Source: Methylomagnum ishizawai
GTDB taxonomy: Bacteria > Pseudomonadota > Gammaproteobacteria > Methylococcales > Methylococcaceae
Assembly (NCBI RefSeq): GCF_019670005.1
Contig: NZ_AP019783.1
Location: forward strand, 2,692,150-2,756,149
DNA: 64,000 bases
Direction: 5' to 3'
Part shown: positions 38,600 to 46,715 of the stretch, piece by piece
Layout of the letters: every line of letters begins with the position of its first letter
Numbering within the stretch: position 1 is the first letter of the stretch
The notes under the pieces: model-generated
Databases searched by the model: none
What the model saw: only the letters and a program-made list of their open reading frames with translations
What the model was told of the DNA's origin: nothing
Position numbers and translations under genes: made by a program

Positions 38600-40087
38600 G
38601 TGAACCTCCGCACCCAAGTATTGTCCGCGCTCAAGTGGACTTTAATCGGTAGATTAAGCTCGCAGATCGTGTCTTGGGCCATTACCATCGTCGTGATGCG
38701 CCTACTGGCTCCCAACGATTATGGACTGGTGGCGATGACCACCATATTCAGCGGATTATTCGCCTTCATCGCCGAAATCGGGCTGGGCTATAGCCTCGTG
38801 CAATCGAAAGAGGTTTCAACCCGACAAACCCGGCAGGTTTTCGCCGTCGTATTGACTTCGAATTTTTGCGTGTCCGCGCTCCTGGCCTTCGGGGTCGCGC
38901 CGCTCGCGTCATGGTTTTTCGCGGAGCCACGCATAGAGGCGGTCATGCAAGTCATCAGCTTGCAATTCATCCCCGCCGCGTTCGCGGTCATCCCCAACGC
39001 GACCCTGGACCGTGCGATGCGCTACCGGGAACGGGCGTTCATCGACTTTTCGTCCCATTTCCTCGGCGCTTTGCTCATACTTTTCCTGGCCCGCGAGGGA
39101 TATGGCGCTTTATCCTTGGTTTGGGGCACGGTATTCCAAACCACATTCCGGGCGATAGGGTTAAACTGCATCAGCCCCTATTTCCACCTACCCTTATTCC
39201 GTTTTTCCGGCAGTGGCCAGATCATCCGGTTCGGGCGGGACGTGGCGGCCACCCAGTTCATATTCTATATCTATTCCCAAGCCGATTCGTTCGTGATCGG
39301 AAAACTGCTGGGGGGCCACGACCTCGGACTATATTCCGTCTCGATGAACCTGGCATCGATGCCCGCATCGCGCTTTTCCGCCATCCTCAACCAAGTGGCT
39401 TTTCCCGCCATGTCCAAGGTCAAGCGTGACGGTGGCAATGTCAACCAATACCTATTGAAAAGCCTGCGTGGTATCAGCCTGCTATCCTTCCCCGTCATGT
39501 GGGGCATGTCGTGCGTGTCCCCGGAACTCGTGGCCGGGTTGCTCGGCGGGCAATGGCTGGAAGCGACCGACTCGCTCGCGCTGCTCTGCCTCATCATGCC
39601 ACTGCGGGTGCTGAGCCCGATCATAAACGCCGGGCTGCAATCGGTCGGACGCGCCGATGTGAGCTTCCGCAACACGGTTTCGACCGCCATCGTGATGTGC
39701 GCCGCGTTCGTCGTCGGCTGCCAAGCCGGCCTGCCGGGCATGGCGCTGGCCTGGATATCCGCGTTCCCGCTGGTCTTCCTCGCCAATGTGGCCCTCTCCC
39801 GCCGGCACCTCGACTTGACCCTGTCCGCGGTGATCCTGGCGTTTTTGAAGCCCCTGTTCGCCAGCCTGCTGATGTACGGCGCGGTGTGGGGTATGCGCGA
39901 GGGCCTGGCCTCCTTGGCGGTGCCGCCAGCACTTCACGCCCTAACCCTGCTGCCCCTGCCCCGGCTGGGAATACTGGTATTCACCGGCGCGCTGGCTTAT
40001 CTGCTGGGGAACCTGCTGTTCAACCGTACGGGACTGGCCGAAGTGATGGGCCTGCTGCGGCCCGCCAGGCTCGAAACGTCCTCTTGA
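38600..40087 (+). CDS. Polysaccharide flippase, Wzx/PST type
   Basis: 495-residue membrane protein with about 12-14 transmembrane helices, of the MATE/MOP superfamily branch that moves lipid-linked oligosaccharide across the inner membrane. Typical sequences are SALKWTLIGRLSSQIVSWAITIVVMRLLAPNDYGLVAM at the N-terminus, EIGLGYSLVQ, and IIRFGRDVAATQFIFYIYSQADSFVIGKLLGGHDLGLYSVS mid-protein. The GTG start at 38600 begins NLRTQVLSALKW. Convergent with the O-glycosylation ligase gene. Confidence 0.9.
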   Translation: MNLRTQVLSALKWTLIGRLSSQIVSWAITIVVMRLLAPNDYGLVAMTTIFSGLFAFIAEIGLGYSLVQSKEVSTRQTRQVFAVVLTSNFCVSALLAFGVAPLASWFFAEPRIEAVMQVISLQFIPAAFAVIPNATLDRAMRYRERAFIDFSSHFLGALLILFLAREGYGALSLVWGTVFQTTFRAIGLNCISPYFHLPLFRFSGSGQIIRFGRDVAATQFIFYIYSQADSFVIGKLLGGHDLGLYSVSMNLASMPASRFSAILNQVAFPAMSKVKRDGGNVNQYLLKSLRGISLLSFPVMWGMSCVSPELVAGLLGGQWLEATDSLALLCLIMPLRVLSPIINAGLQSVGRADVSFRNTVSTAIVMCAAFVVGCQAGLPGMALAWISAFPLVFLANVALSRRHLDLTLSAVILAFLKPLFASLLMYGAVWGMREGLASLAVPPALHALTLLPLPRLGILVFTGALAYLLGNLLFNRTGLAEVMGLLRPARLETSS

Positions 40088-40114
40088 CCCGGCACGCCAG
40101 CGCGGTGCACGAGA

Positions 40115-41458
40115 TCAAGCGCCGCCCTGCCTCGTCCTGACGAAACCCGCCTGCGTGGCGGGGTGGCCGGAGGCCGCGTCCACGCCTACGCCTACGCCAG
40201 CGGCGGAAGCCGCTATTTCCTTGCCGACGGCGGTCTTGACCGCGCCCACGATGAAGAGCAGGCACCAAGGCAAATCGAAATACGCCAACCCCAGGAACGC
40301 GCCGCCGGTCGCATAGGCGATCAGGGAAACCTGTGTCATCCGCGCCAAATCCCCGGCCCATTGCAAGGCCGCGACGCCCTTGGCTTTCGCGGTTATCCAA
40401 CGGGTATCCCTGAACACCAGCCACCATATGGTCAAATAGGCGATCAACCCTGGGAAACCATGCTCGCCGAGTATCTCGAAATAAATACTATGCACGTCGA
40501 ACGCGCCGCCCTGGGAATTCCTGTAGAAACCCTCGGGCGAATATAAGGTATACGCATTGACCGACCACAGTTCGAAGCCCCCCCCGGTCAGCCTGTCCTG
40601 GGCGATCCTTGTCGCCACGGTCCAGGCTTGGAGCCGGCTCATCGCGGACGCATCTTGCTGGTAGGTTTCGATGGTATGCATGCGCTGGTACCATGCGGCC
40701 GGCATCATGGCGAGGATCACCCCGACCAGCAATCCCCCCAGCAACGCGATCCTGAACTTGTTCTTGACCTTGAACCAGAAGTAGAACAGCATCGCGCAGC
40801 CCGCCAAGAGGGCGCCACGCGATTGCGTCCCGGCGGCGGCGACCACGGTCAAACCCATGCCGGCCAGCAGGGCCAACCTCAGAAACCGCTGCCGCACCTG
40901 CGACGACAAATAATAAAAGAAAGGCGCCGTCATCAGCAGGGCGACGGCGACCTCGTTATTCCCTTCCACGAAGGATCCGCTCGGCCCCCAAACCCGCTGT
41001 GTCCCCCCGGTTATTATGGTGAATATCCCCCCTTTCACCCCGTAATATCCGAACGAACCCACGACCACCGCGATCATCTTATTGATCGCGGCCTTATCCA
41101 CCAGCAGCATCCCGGTGACGATGGCCATGAAAAATATCTTCGAAACCTTCTTGTACTGGATCCAGGCCTCGTCCGGGATCATCGCATACGCAGAGGTGAC
41201 CGCCATCCACGCCCACAGCACGCACATCCCAATCGCGGCGGCGGACATCGGATTGATCTTCCGCCTGGCGCCGAAGGCCAAGGGTATCGTCACGACCGCG
41301 GAGATCAGGGCGAACGGGAACGAATAGGCGAACCCGTAGGCCAAGCGATGCGGATTCATGAAGGATACCCAGTTCCACAACAGGACGCCGTAAAGGGGCT
41401 CCTTGAAGACCCTGAGCAGGACCAGGCAAAAAATCACGACCAAAGCGATATCACGCAT
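40115..41458 (-). CDS. O-glycosylation ligase, exosortase A system-associated (Wzy/O-antigen ligase family)
   Basis: 447-residue membrane protein with about 11 hydrophobic segments. EPLYGVLLWNWVSFMNPHRLAYGFAYSFPFA is the hallmark N-terminus of the ligase family that occurs with exosortase A. The large periplasmic loop contains TQSRGALLAG, SRLQAWTVATRIAQDRLTGGGFE and VHSIYFEILGEHGFPGLIAYL, the Wzy_C region with catalytic Arg/His. Expected to attach glycan to PEP-CTERM proteins or a lipid carrier outside the inner membrane. It faces the flippase gene, 27 bases apart. Confidence 0.9.
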   Translation of the reverse strand: MRDIALVVIFCLVLLRVFKEPLYGVLLWNWVSFMNPHRLAYGFAYSFPFALISAVVTIPLAFGARRKINPMSAAAIGMCVLWAWMAVTSAYAMIPDEAWIQYKKVSKIFFMAIVTGMLLVDKAAINKMIAVVVGSFGYYGVKGGIFTIITGGTQRVWGPSGSFVEGNNEVAVALLMTAPFFYYLSSQVRQRFLRLALLAGMGLTVVAAAGTQSRGALLAGCAMLFYFWFKVKNKFRIALLGGLLVGVILAMMPAAWYQRMHTIETYQQDASAMSRLQAWTVATRIAQDRLTGGGFELWSVNAYTLYSPEGFYRNSQGGAFDVHSIYFEILGEHGFPGLIAYLTIWWLVFRDTRWITAKAKGVAALQWAGDLARMTQVSLIAYATGGAFLGLAYFDLPWCLLFIVGAVKTAVGKEIAASAAGVGVGVDAASGHPATQAGFVRTRQGGA

Positions 41459-41729
41459 TACGCTTGCCTAAATACGTAGATCATCGAACACCCCGCCAAA
41501 CAAACCCGGCGGGCGGGGAAGCCGGATGGAGAAATCCATCCCACGGACTTGGGAAGGAGCCGGAACCGTCAAACCAGGGCGGGCGTGGCGGATTAGCCGA
41601 AAGGAAGCGGAGGAAGTGGATGGCGCGGAAGGAGGGGGGCGGTGTGCGGAGCCACCGGCGGGGCAGTAGGACGACCGACCCGGCGTCCGCCCGGACCGGC
41701 CACGGTCCAGGCGGACGCCGGACGATCCC

Positions 41730-42671
41730 TTAGCTGATCCCATATTTCTGCATACGGTACAACAAGGTATCCCTGGAAATCCCCAACAGCCGCGCCGAGC
41801 GGCTGCGGTTGCCGTTGGTGCGGTTGAGGGCCTGGCGGATCAGGTCCATCTCCACCTTCTCCAGGTCGATACCGAGTTCGGGCAGGTCGAACAAGGGCTT
41901 TTGCACCGGCACCCGGTTGATGATTTCCGAGGGCAGGTTGTTTTCCTCGATCACGCGCCCGGCCAGGAGGATCGACAGGCGCTCGCAGACATTGCGCAGC
42001 TCGCGGACATTGCCCGGCCAGTGGTAGGCCGACAGGCGGTTGAGGGCGACTTTGCTGAAGCTGGCCTCCGGCAAACGATGCTCCTCGGCGAACTGGCGCA
42101 TGAAATGCTGTAACAAGACCTGGATATCGCCCATGCGCTCGCGCAGCGGCGGGATTTCCAAGGGGACGACATTGAGCCGGTAATAGAGGTCGCGGCGGAA
42201 TTCGCCCCTGGCGATCTTTTCTTGGAGGTTGGAGTTGGTGGCGGCCAGGATGCGGACATTGACCCTGGAGGTCTGGGTTTCGCCCACCGGCTGGATTTCG
42301 CCGGTTTCCAGGAAGCGCAGCAGCTTGGCCTGCAAGGCCACGGGCAGGGAATCCACCTCGTCCAGGAACACCGTGCCGCTGTCGGCGGCCTGCAAACGCC
42401 CGAGTTGGTTGCCGATGGCCCCGGTGAACGCGCCCTTCCTGTGGCCGAACAATTCGGATTCGGCCAGGGATTCCGGCAGGGCGGCGCAATTGAGGGTGAT
42501 GAACGGTTTGTCGGCGCGGGGGCTATGCTGCTGCAACGCCTGGGCCAATACTTCCTTGCCGGTACCGGTTTCGCCGACCACCAGTACCGTCACATCGGTC
42601 GCGGCCACCATCCTGGCACTCCGCAGCAAAGCCTCGAAATTCGGCGACTGGCCGATCAATCTTTGAAACAT
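41730..42671 (-). CDS. Sigma-54 activator lacking an N-terminal sensor domain
   Basis: 313-residue AAA+ bacterial enhancer-binding protein. Walker A VVGETGTGKEV, GAFTGA loop (GHRKGAFTGAIG), Walker B VFLDEVDSLP, R-finger region FRRDLYYRLNV, and a C-terminal Fis-type helix-turn-helix (NRSRSARLLGISRDTLLYRMQKYG). The protein begins directly with the AAA+ domain, so there is no receiver, GAF or PAS domain; activity would be controlled by expression or a partner. It lies 22 bases after the TauE/SafE-like gene on the same strand. Target promoters unknown; the exosortase and NO genes nearby are candidates only by position. Confidence 0.85.
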   Translation of the reverse strand: MFQRLIGQSPNFEALLRSARMVAATDVTVLVVGETGTGKEVLAQALQQHSPRADKPFITLNCAALPESLAESELFGHRKGAFTGAIGNQLGRLQAADSGTVFLDEVDSLPVALQAKLLRFLETGEIQPVGETQTSRVNVRILAATNSNLQEKIARGEFRRDLYYRLNVVPLEIPPLRERMGDIQVLLQHFMRQFAEEHRLPEASFSKVALNRLSAYHWPGNVRELRNVCERLSILLAGRVIEENNLPSEIINRVPVQKPLFDLPELGIDLEKVEMDLIRQALNRTNGNRSRSARLLGISRDTLLYRMQKYGIS

Positions 42672-42693
42672 AGCCTCAACCTCCCATCGTTGA

Positions 42694-43437
42694 TTACATA
42701 CCTATCGAGTGCCGCACCATGGGATTCAACCAGGGGAACGCAGCCAATAGGGCCAGGGCGATCAAGGTGATACCCGTCGCCTGGCGGAATTTTTTCATGC
42801 TGGATAAACGCACCATCCAAGAGGTCATTATACCGACCCCCATTACCGCGGGCATAGTGCCGAGTCCGAAAGCGAACATGGTGAAGGTGCTGCGCACCAC
42901 ATCCCCCGTGGTCGCGGCCAAGGTCAGGGCGGTATAGACCAGCCCGCACGGCAGCCAACCCCAGACCATGCCGAACACGAAGGCCTGCGGCAGGGTCTCG
43001 ACCGGGATCAAGCGCCGCCCATAAGGCTCGATCCTGCGCCACATGGTGCCGCCGATCTTTTCGATATAGGCGAAGCGCGGGAACCAGCCGCCGATATGCA
43101 AGCCCGCCCCGGCCATGATCAGGGCGGAGAGGATTTGTAGGATGCGGTGGCCGTGGCCCTCGCCCAAGGGCATGCTCAACATATGCTCGGCCAACCCGGC
43201 CAATAGCCCGCCCAGGGAGTAGCTGGCGATCCGCCCGAGGTTGTAGCTGAACACGAAGGGCATCAGGAGATGCTTCTGCTCGCGGATTTCCCGCTTGAGG
43301 CTCAGGGTGAGGGAACCGATGATGGAACCGCACATCCCCAGGCAATGCAGGGCGCTGAACAGCCCCATGAGCAGGGCGACCAGGTAGGAAGTACTGAAGG
43401 TTTCGTCGAAATGGTGCATGGGCGCGAAAGATACCAT
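42694..43437 (-). CDS. TauE/SafE or UreH-like membrane protein
   Basis: 247-residue inner-membrane protein with six or seven helices. The signature LLMGLFSALHCLGMCGSIIGS (H-C-x-G-M-C-G) near the N-terminus and FGMVWGWLPCGLVYTAL later are those of the UreH/DsbD-like transmembrane family often found with cytochrome oxidase and metal-handling genes. The paired Cys/Met residues suggest metal or thiol chemistry. Two starts are possible; the ATG at 43437 has AGGA about ten bases upstream, the ATG at 43419 is closer to the conserved region. Co-transcribed with the downstream sigma-54 activator. Confidence 0.78.
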   Translation of the reverse strand: MVSFAPMHHFDETFSTSYLVALLMGLFSALHCLGMCGSIIGSLTLSLKREIREQKHLLMPFVFSYNLGRIASYSLGGLLAGLAEHMLSMPLGEGHGHRILQILSALIMAGAGLHIGGWFPRFAYIEKIGGTMWRRIEPYGRRLIPVETLPQAFVFGMVWGWLPCGLVYTALTLAATTGDVVRSTFTMFAFGLGTMPAVMGVGIMTSWMVRLSSMKKFRQATGITLIALALLAAFPWLNPMVRHSIGM

Positions 43438-43503
43438 AAAAGGCGCATCCTAAGATAAGCGTTGGCACGCTTTTTCCTCACCGGACCCATACCCCGGTCC
43501 CGG

Positions 43504-45060
43504 CTATTTGATACCCAGGCGCCGCGCCAGCCGGTGCAAATTGCCAGGGTCCAAGCCCAAGCGCCGCGCCGCCCCGGCCCAGTTACCCCCGGCCGCCGCC
43601 AGGGCCGCGAGGATCGCGCGCCGCTGGAAATCGTCCACCGCCACCGACAATGGCATATCTTCCCGCGCGGGCATCCCTTCGCCGGGCACCGGAACCTCGG
43701 CCATATCCAGATCGCCCGGCTCCAGCACCACCGCCCCGCCCCGGTTGGCCGCGGCCCGGAGGGCGGCGCGGAGCATGGCGTGTTCGAGTTCGCGCACATT
43801 GCCGGGCCAGGCATACCGGTTCAGCGCCTCGATGGTGGCGGGCATCATCGCCAAGCGTTCCAGGCCCAGCTTGACCCGCGCCCGATCCAGGAAATGTCCG
43901 GCCAGCACCGCGATATCCTCCACCCGTTCGCGCAACGGCGGCACCCGTAAGGGATACATCGTCAGCCGGTGATAAAGATCGGCGCGGAACCGGCCCGCCC
44001 TCACCTCCTCTTCCAAAAGCCGGTTGGTGGCGGCGATGATCCTGACATCGGCCCAGTGCGCTTTGTCCGAGCCGGGCCGTTGGATTTCCCCGAACTGCAC
44101 CGCCCGCAGCAGCTTGGCCTGGATCGCCAGGGGCAGCTCGCCCACCTCGTCCAGGAACAGCGTACCGCCGTCGGCCAGTTCGAACTTCCCGGCCCGCTCG
44201 CTCCCCGCCCCGCTGAACGCGCCCTTGGCATGGCCGAACAATTCGCTCTCGGCCAGGGCTTCCGGCAGGGCGGCGCAGTTCACATAGACCAAGGCTTGGC
44301 CGGCCCGCGCCGAGCGGGAATGGATGATCCGCGCCAGGACTTCCTTGCCCACCCCGGTTTCCCCCAGCAGCAGCACGGTCAGGTCGGACTTGGCGACGAT
44401 ATCGATCTCGCGGTCCAGCTTGAGCATGGCCGGGCTTTGGCCCAGCACCGGGCCGCTCCGCGCCAGCGCCTCGTTCACCAACTCAGCGGCGACCTGGCCG
44501 CGATGGCGGGCGAGGTCTTCCAAGGTACCGATATAGGTTTCGTAGCGCAGGGCCACGGTGGCGATGGCGGCGAAGGTCTGGAAAACGTGGTCGTCGATGC
44601 GGTCGAACACCCCGGCTTGCAAGGCGTCCGCCGTCAGCGCCCCGAACAAGGTGTTTTCGTTGTAGAGGCCGCAGCCCAGGCAGGAATGGACTTGCAACTT
44701 GCCATGGGCATCCCCGGCCAACCAACCGTCATAGGGATCGGGGCGGGGATCGTGGGCGGGGAAGCGCAACGGCGCGCGCGATTCGACGATGGCCGCCAAG
44801 CGCGGATGTTCCGCCGGGAGGAACTTGCGGCCCAGCACCTCGGGCGAAAGCCCCAAGGTCGCCACCGGCACCAAGGCCCCTTCCCGGTAGCGCAGCAGGG
44901 CGCAGGCTTGGTTCCCTGTGACGCGGGCGAAGATTTCCAGGAAGCGGAGATGGCGCTCGCGCATCGACACCTCGGCGGTCAGGTTCAACACCGCGGCGCG
45001 GATGGCCTCATCGACGTTGGCTTGGGAAATATTCGGATGGGAAGCGGGCCGGGATTTCAT
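43504..45060 (-). CDS. norR: Nitric oxide-responsive sigma-54 regulator NorR
   Basis: 518-residue activator with the NorR domain order. Residues 1-180 are a GAF domain that in E. coli holds the NO-sensing mononuclear iron; LQVHSCLGCGLYNENTLFGALTAD is a strongly NorR-like block. The AAA+ domain (about 203-435) has Walker A GETGVGKEV (233-241) and Walker B LFLDEVGELPLAIQ. The Fis-like helix-turn-helix is at the C-terminus (NWAGAARRLGLDPGNLHRLARRLG). The sigma-54-contacting loop reads GAFSGA (280-285) instead of GAFTGA. Divergent from the globin-norCB operon across a region with GT-N7-AC sites. Confidence 0.92.
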   Translation of the reverse strand: MKSRPASHPNISQANVDEAIRAAVLNLTAEVSMRERHLRFLEIFARVTGNQACALLRYREGALVPVATLGLSPEVLGRKFLPAEHPRLAAIVESRAPLRFPAHDPRPDPYDGWLAGDAHGKLQVHSCLGCGLYNENTLFGALTADALQAGVFDRIDDHVFQTFAAIATVALRYETYIGTLEDLARHRGQVAAELVNEALARSGPVLGQSPAMLKLDREIDIVAKSDLTVLLLGETGVGKEVLARIIHSRSARAGQALVYVNCAALPEALAESELFGHAKGAFSGAGSERAGKFELADGGTLFLDEVGELPLAIQAKLLRAVQFGEIQRPGSDKAHWADVRIIAATNRLLEEEVRAGRFRADLYHRLTMYPLRVPPLRERVEDIAVLAGHFLDRARVKLGLERLAMMPATIEALNRYAWPGNVRELEHAMLRAALRAAANRGGAVVLEPGDLDMAEVPVPGEGMPAREDMPLSVAVDDFQRRAILAALAAAGGNWAGAARRLGLDPGNLHRLARRLGIK

Positions 45061-45066
45061 AGGGCA

Positions 45067-45097
45067 GTCAAATCGACACGGGGCTTGTTATTTCGAC
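45067..45097. promoter_or_regulatory. Two putative NorR-binding sites near the norR start
   Basis: GTCAAATCGAC (45067-45077) and GTTATTTCGAC (45087-45097) both fit the GT-N7-AC core of NorR enhancer sites and are spaced 20 bp apart. They lie just upstream of norR, where they could also autoregulate it. The core is short, so individual matches can occur by chance; the cluster is the argument. Confidence 0.5.
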
Positions 45098-45179
45098 ACC
45101 ACGGCCCGATTCCCCCGCGAGGGCCGCGAATCCTCGGGCATTCCCTGGCCGGACCGGCCCAGGCCACCCGACCGGGGCT

Positions 45180-45190
45180 GTCATCTTAAC
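45180..45190. promoter_or_regulatory. Putative NorR-binding site
   Basis: GTCATCTTAAC fits GT-N7-AC with a good left half-site GTCA, about 55 bp upstream of the -24 element. With the two sites near norR it gives three, the number known upstream of E. coli norVW. Confidence 0.5.
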
Positions 45191-45244
45191 AACATCGGGT
45201 CGATACAAGAATATAAATCCATTTTTTATCAATGGGATAGGCTC

Positions 45245-45260
45245 TGGCACCGGGCTTGCT
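45245..45260 (+). promoter_or_regulatory. Sigma-54 (-24/-12) promoter of the globin-nor operon
   Basis: TGGCACCGGGCTTGCT matches the sigma-54 consensus TGGCAC-N5-TTGCW at every fixed position, with GG at 45246-45247 and GC at 45258-45259 (10 bases between). Transcription should begin near 45271, about 65 bases before the globin ATG. A NorR gene is divergent from it. Confidence 0.85.
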
Positions 45261-45334
45261 AACACCGGCGTTCCGAGGACCGGCCTCTTGTGGCCATCCC
45301 GCGCAACCCTTATCAGCCCCCATCGGAGCCAAGC

Positions 45335-45712
45335 ATGTCGCAGAATACCCCCTCCCTGTACGAACAACTCGGCGGCCAAGCCGCCGTCGATGCCGCCGTC
45401 GATATCTTCTACCGCAAGGTGCTGGGCGACGACCGCATCAGCCATTTCTTCGAAGGCGTGGACATGGACCAGCAGGCCGCCAAGCAGAAAGCCTTCCTCA
45501 CCATGGCCTTCGGCGGACCGCACCACTATACCGGGCTCGACATGCGGCGCGGCCATGCCCATCTGGTGGCGAAAGGCTTGGACGATAGCCATGTGGATGC
45601 CGTGATCGAGAACCTGGGCGGCACGCTGCGGGACCTGGGCGTCGCCGAGGGCCTCATCGCCCAGGTCGCGGCCATCGCCGAAAGCACCCGCGCCGACGTG
45701 CTGGGCCGCTAG
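45335..45712 (+). CDS. Group I truncated haemoglobin
   Basis: 125-residue globin of the TrHbN class. SLYEQLGGQAAVDAAVDIFYRKVLGDDRISHFFEGVDM is the characteristic N-terminus with Phe/Tyr of the B helix, and FGGPHHYTGLDMRRGHAHL carries the proximal histidine region. Such globins oxidise NO to nitrate with bound O2, or bind NO/O2. First gene after the sigma-54 promoter, followed 16 bases later by a reductase that could reduce its haem. Confidence 0.93.
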   Translation: MSQNTPSLYEQLGGQAAVDAAVDIFYRKVLGDDRISHFFEGVDMDQQAAKQKAFLTMAFGGPHHYTGLDMRRGHAHLVAKGLDDSHVDAVIENLGGTLRDLGVAEGLIAQVAAIAESTRADVLGR

Positions 45713-45728
45713 GACCGGAGGTTACGCC

Positions 45729-46715
45729 ATGGCCGCGATCCATTACGCCGACCAGCGTTTTGAACTCGAACCGGGGCAATCGGTGTTGGATGGCCTAACC
45801 GGCCAGGGCGTGCCCGTGCCTTCGTCGTGCCGGGCGGGCGTCTGCCAAACCTGCCTGATGCGTTCCACCGAAGGCACGCCGCCAACCGCAGCCCAGCACG
45901 GCCTGAAAGACAGCCTCAAGGCCCGGAATTACTTCCTGGCCTGCGTCTGCCATCCCACGCAAGACCTGCGGGTGGTCCTGCCCGATGCGGAGGAAGACCG
46001 CCAGACCGCCACCGTGCGCGGCCTGGACCTTTTGGGCGGCGGGATCATGCGGGTGGCGCTGGAATGCCACGCGCCGCTGGATTACCGCCCCGGCCAATTC
46101 ATCAACCTGTTCCAGGGCACCGGGCAGGTCCGCAGCTATTCCATCGCCAGCGTGCCGGGCTTGGACGACCATATCCACCTGCATGTGCGGCGCTTGGCCG
46201 GGGGCCGGGTGAGCGGCTGGGTCCACGGGGAACTGCGGCCCGGCCAGACCGTGACGATCCAGGGTCCGGCCGGCGATTGCTACTACCCGTCCGGCACGCC
46301 CGGACAGCCGCTGCTCTTGATCGGCACCGGGTCCGGGCTGGCCCCGTTGTACGGCATCGTCCGCGACGCGCTGGCCCAGGGCCATTGCGGGCCGATCCGG
46401 CTGTATCACGGCAGCCGCGCACCGGAAGGCCTGTATCTGGCCGAGGAACTGCGGGCTCTGGCCCAACGGCACGCCCATTTCGATTACATCCCCTGCCTGT
46501 CCGGGCCGGACGCGCCCGAGGGCTACGCCCAAGGCCGGGTCCACGAGGTGGCTTTGCGGGACAACCCCAAGCTCGACGGCTGGCGTATCTTCTTCTGCGG
46601 CCACCCGGAGATGGTCAAGCTGGGCAAGAAAAAAGCCTTCCTGGCCGGTGCCGCGCTACGGAATATCCACGCCGACGAATTCACGGTCGGACCCGCCACG
46701 GAACCGGGCGCATGA
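45729..46715 (+). CDS. 2Fe-2S ferredoxin / FAD-NAD(P) oxidoreductase
   Basis: 328-residue electron-transfer chain of the MmoC/Vanillate-reductase type. A plant-type [2Fe-2S] domain (1-90) has CRAGVCQTC plus a distal Cys in FLACVCHP. The FAD domain has RSYSIAS (RxYS flavin motif), and the NAD(P) domain has LLLIGTGSGLAPLYGIVRDAL and FFCGHPEMV. It should pass electrons from NAD(P)H to the globin encoded upstream, making an NO dioxygenase pair; this is inference from position. An AGGAGG-like GGACCGGAGGTTACGCC precedes the ATG in part. Confidence 0.88.
   Translation: MAAIHYADQRFELEPGQSVLDGLTGQGVPVPSSCRAGVCQTCLMRSTEGTPPTAAQHGLKDSLKARNYFLACVCHPTQDLRVVLPDAEEDRQTATVRGLDLLGGGIMRVALECHAPLDYRPGQFINLFQGTGQVRSYSIASVPGLDDHIHLHVRRLAGGRVSGWVHGELRPGQTVTIQGPAGDCYYPSGTPGQPLLLIGTGSGLAPLYGIVRDALAQGHCGPIRLYHGSRAPEGLYLAEELRALAQRHAHFDYIPCLSGPDAPEGYAQGRVHEVALRDNPKLDGWRIFFCGHPEMVKLGKKKAFLAGAALRNIHADEFTVGPATEPGA

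Noticed and set aside
41459-41729. Possible sigma-54 promoter for the O-glycosylation ligase
   Set aside because: No TGGC-N8-GC spacing on the minus strand in this stretch.
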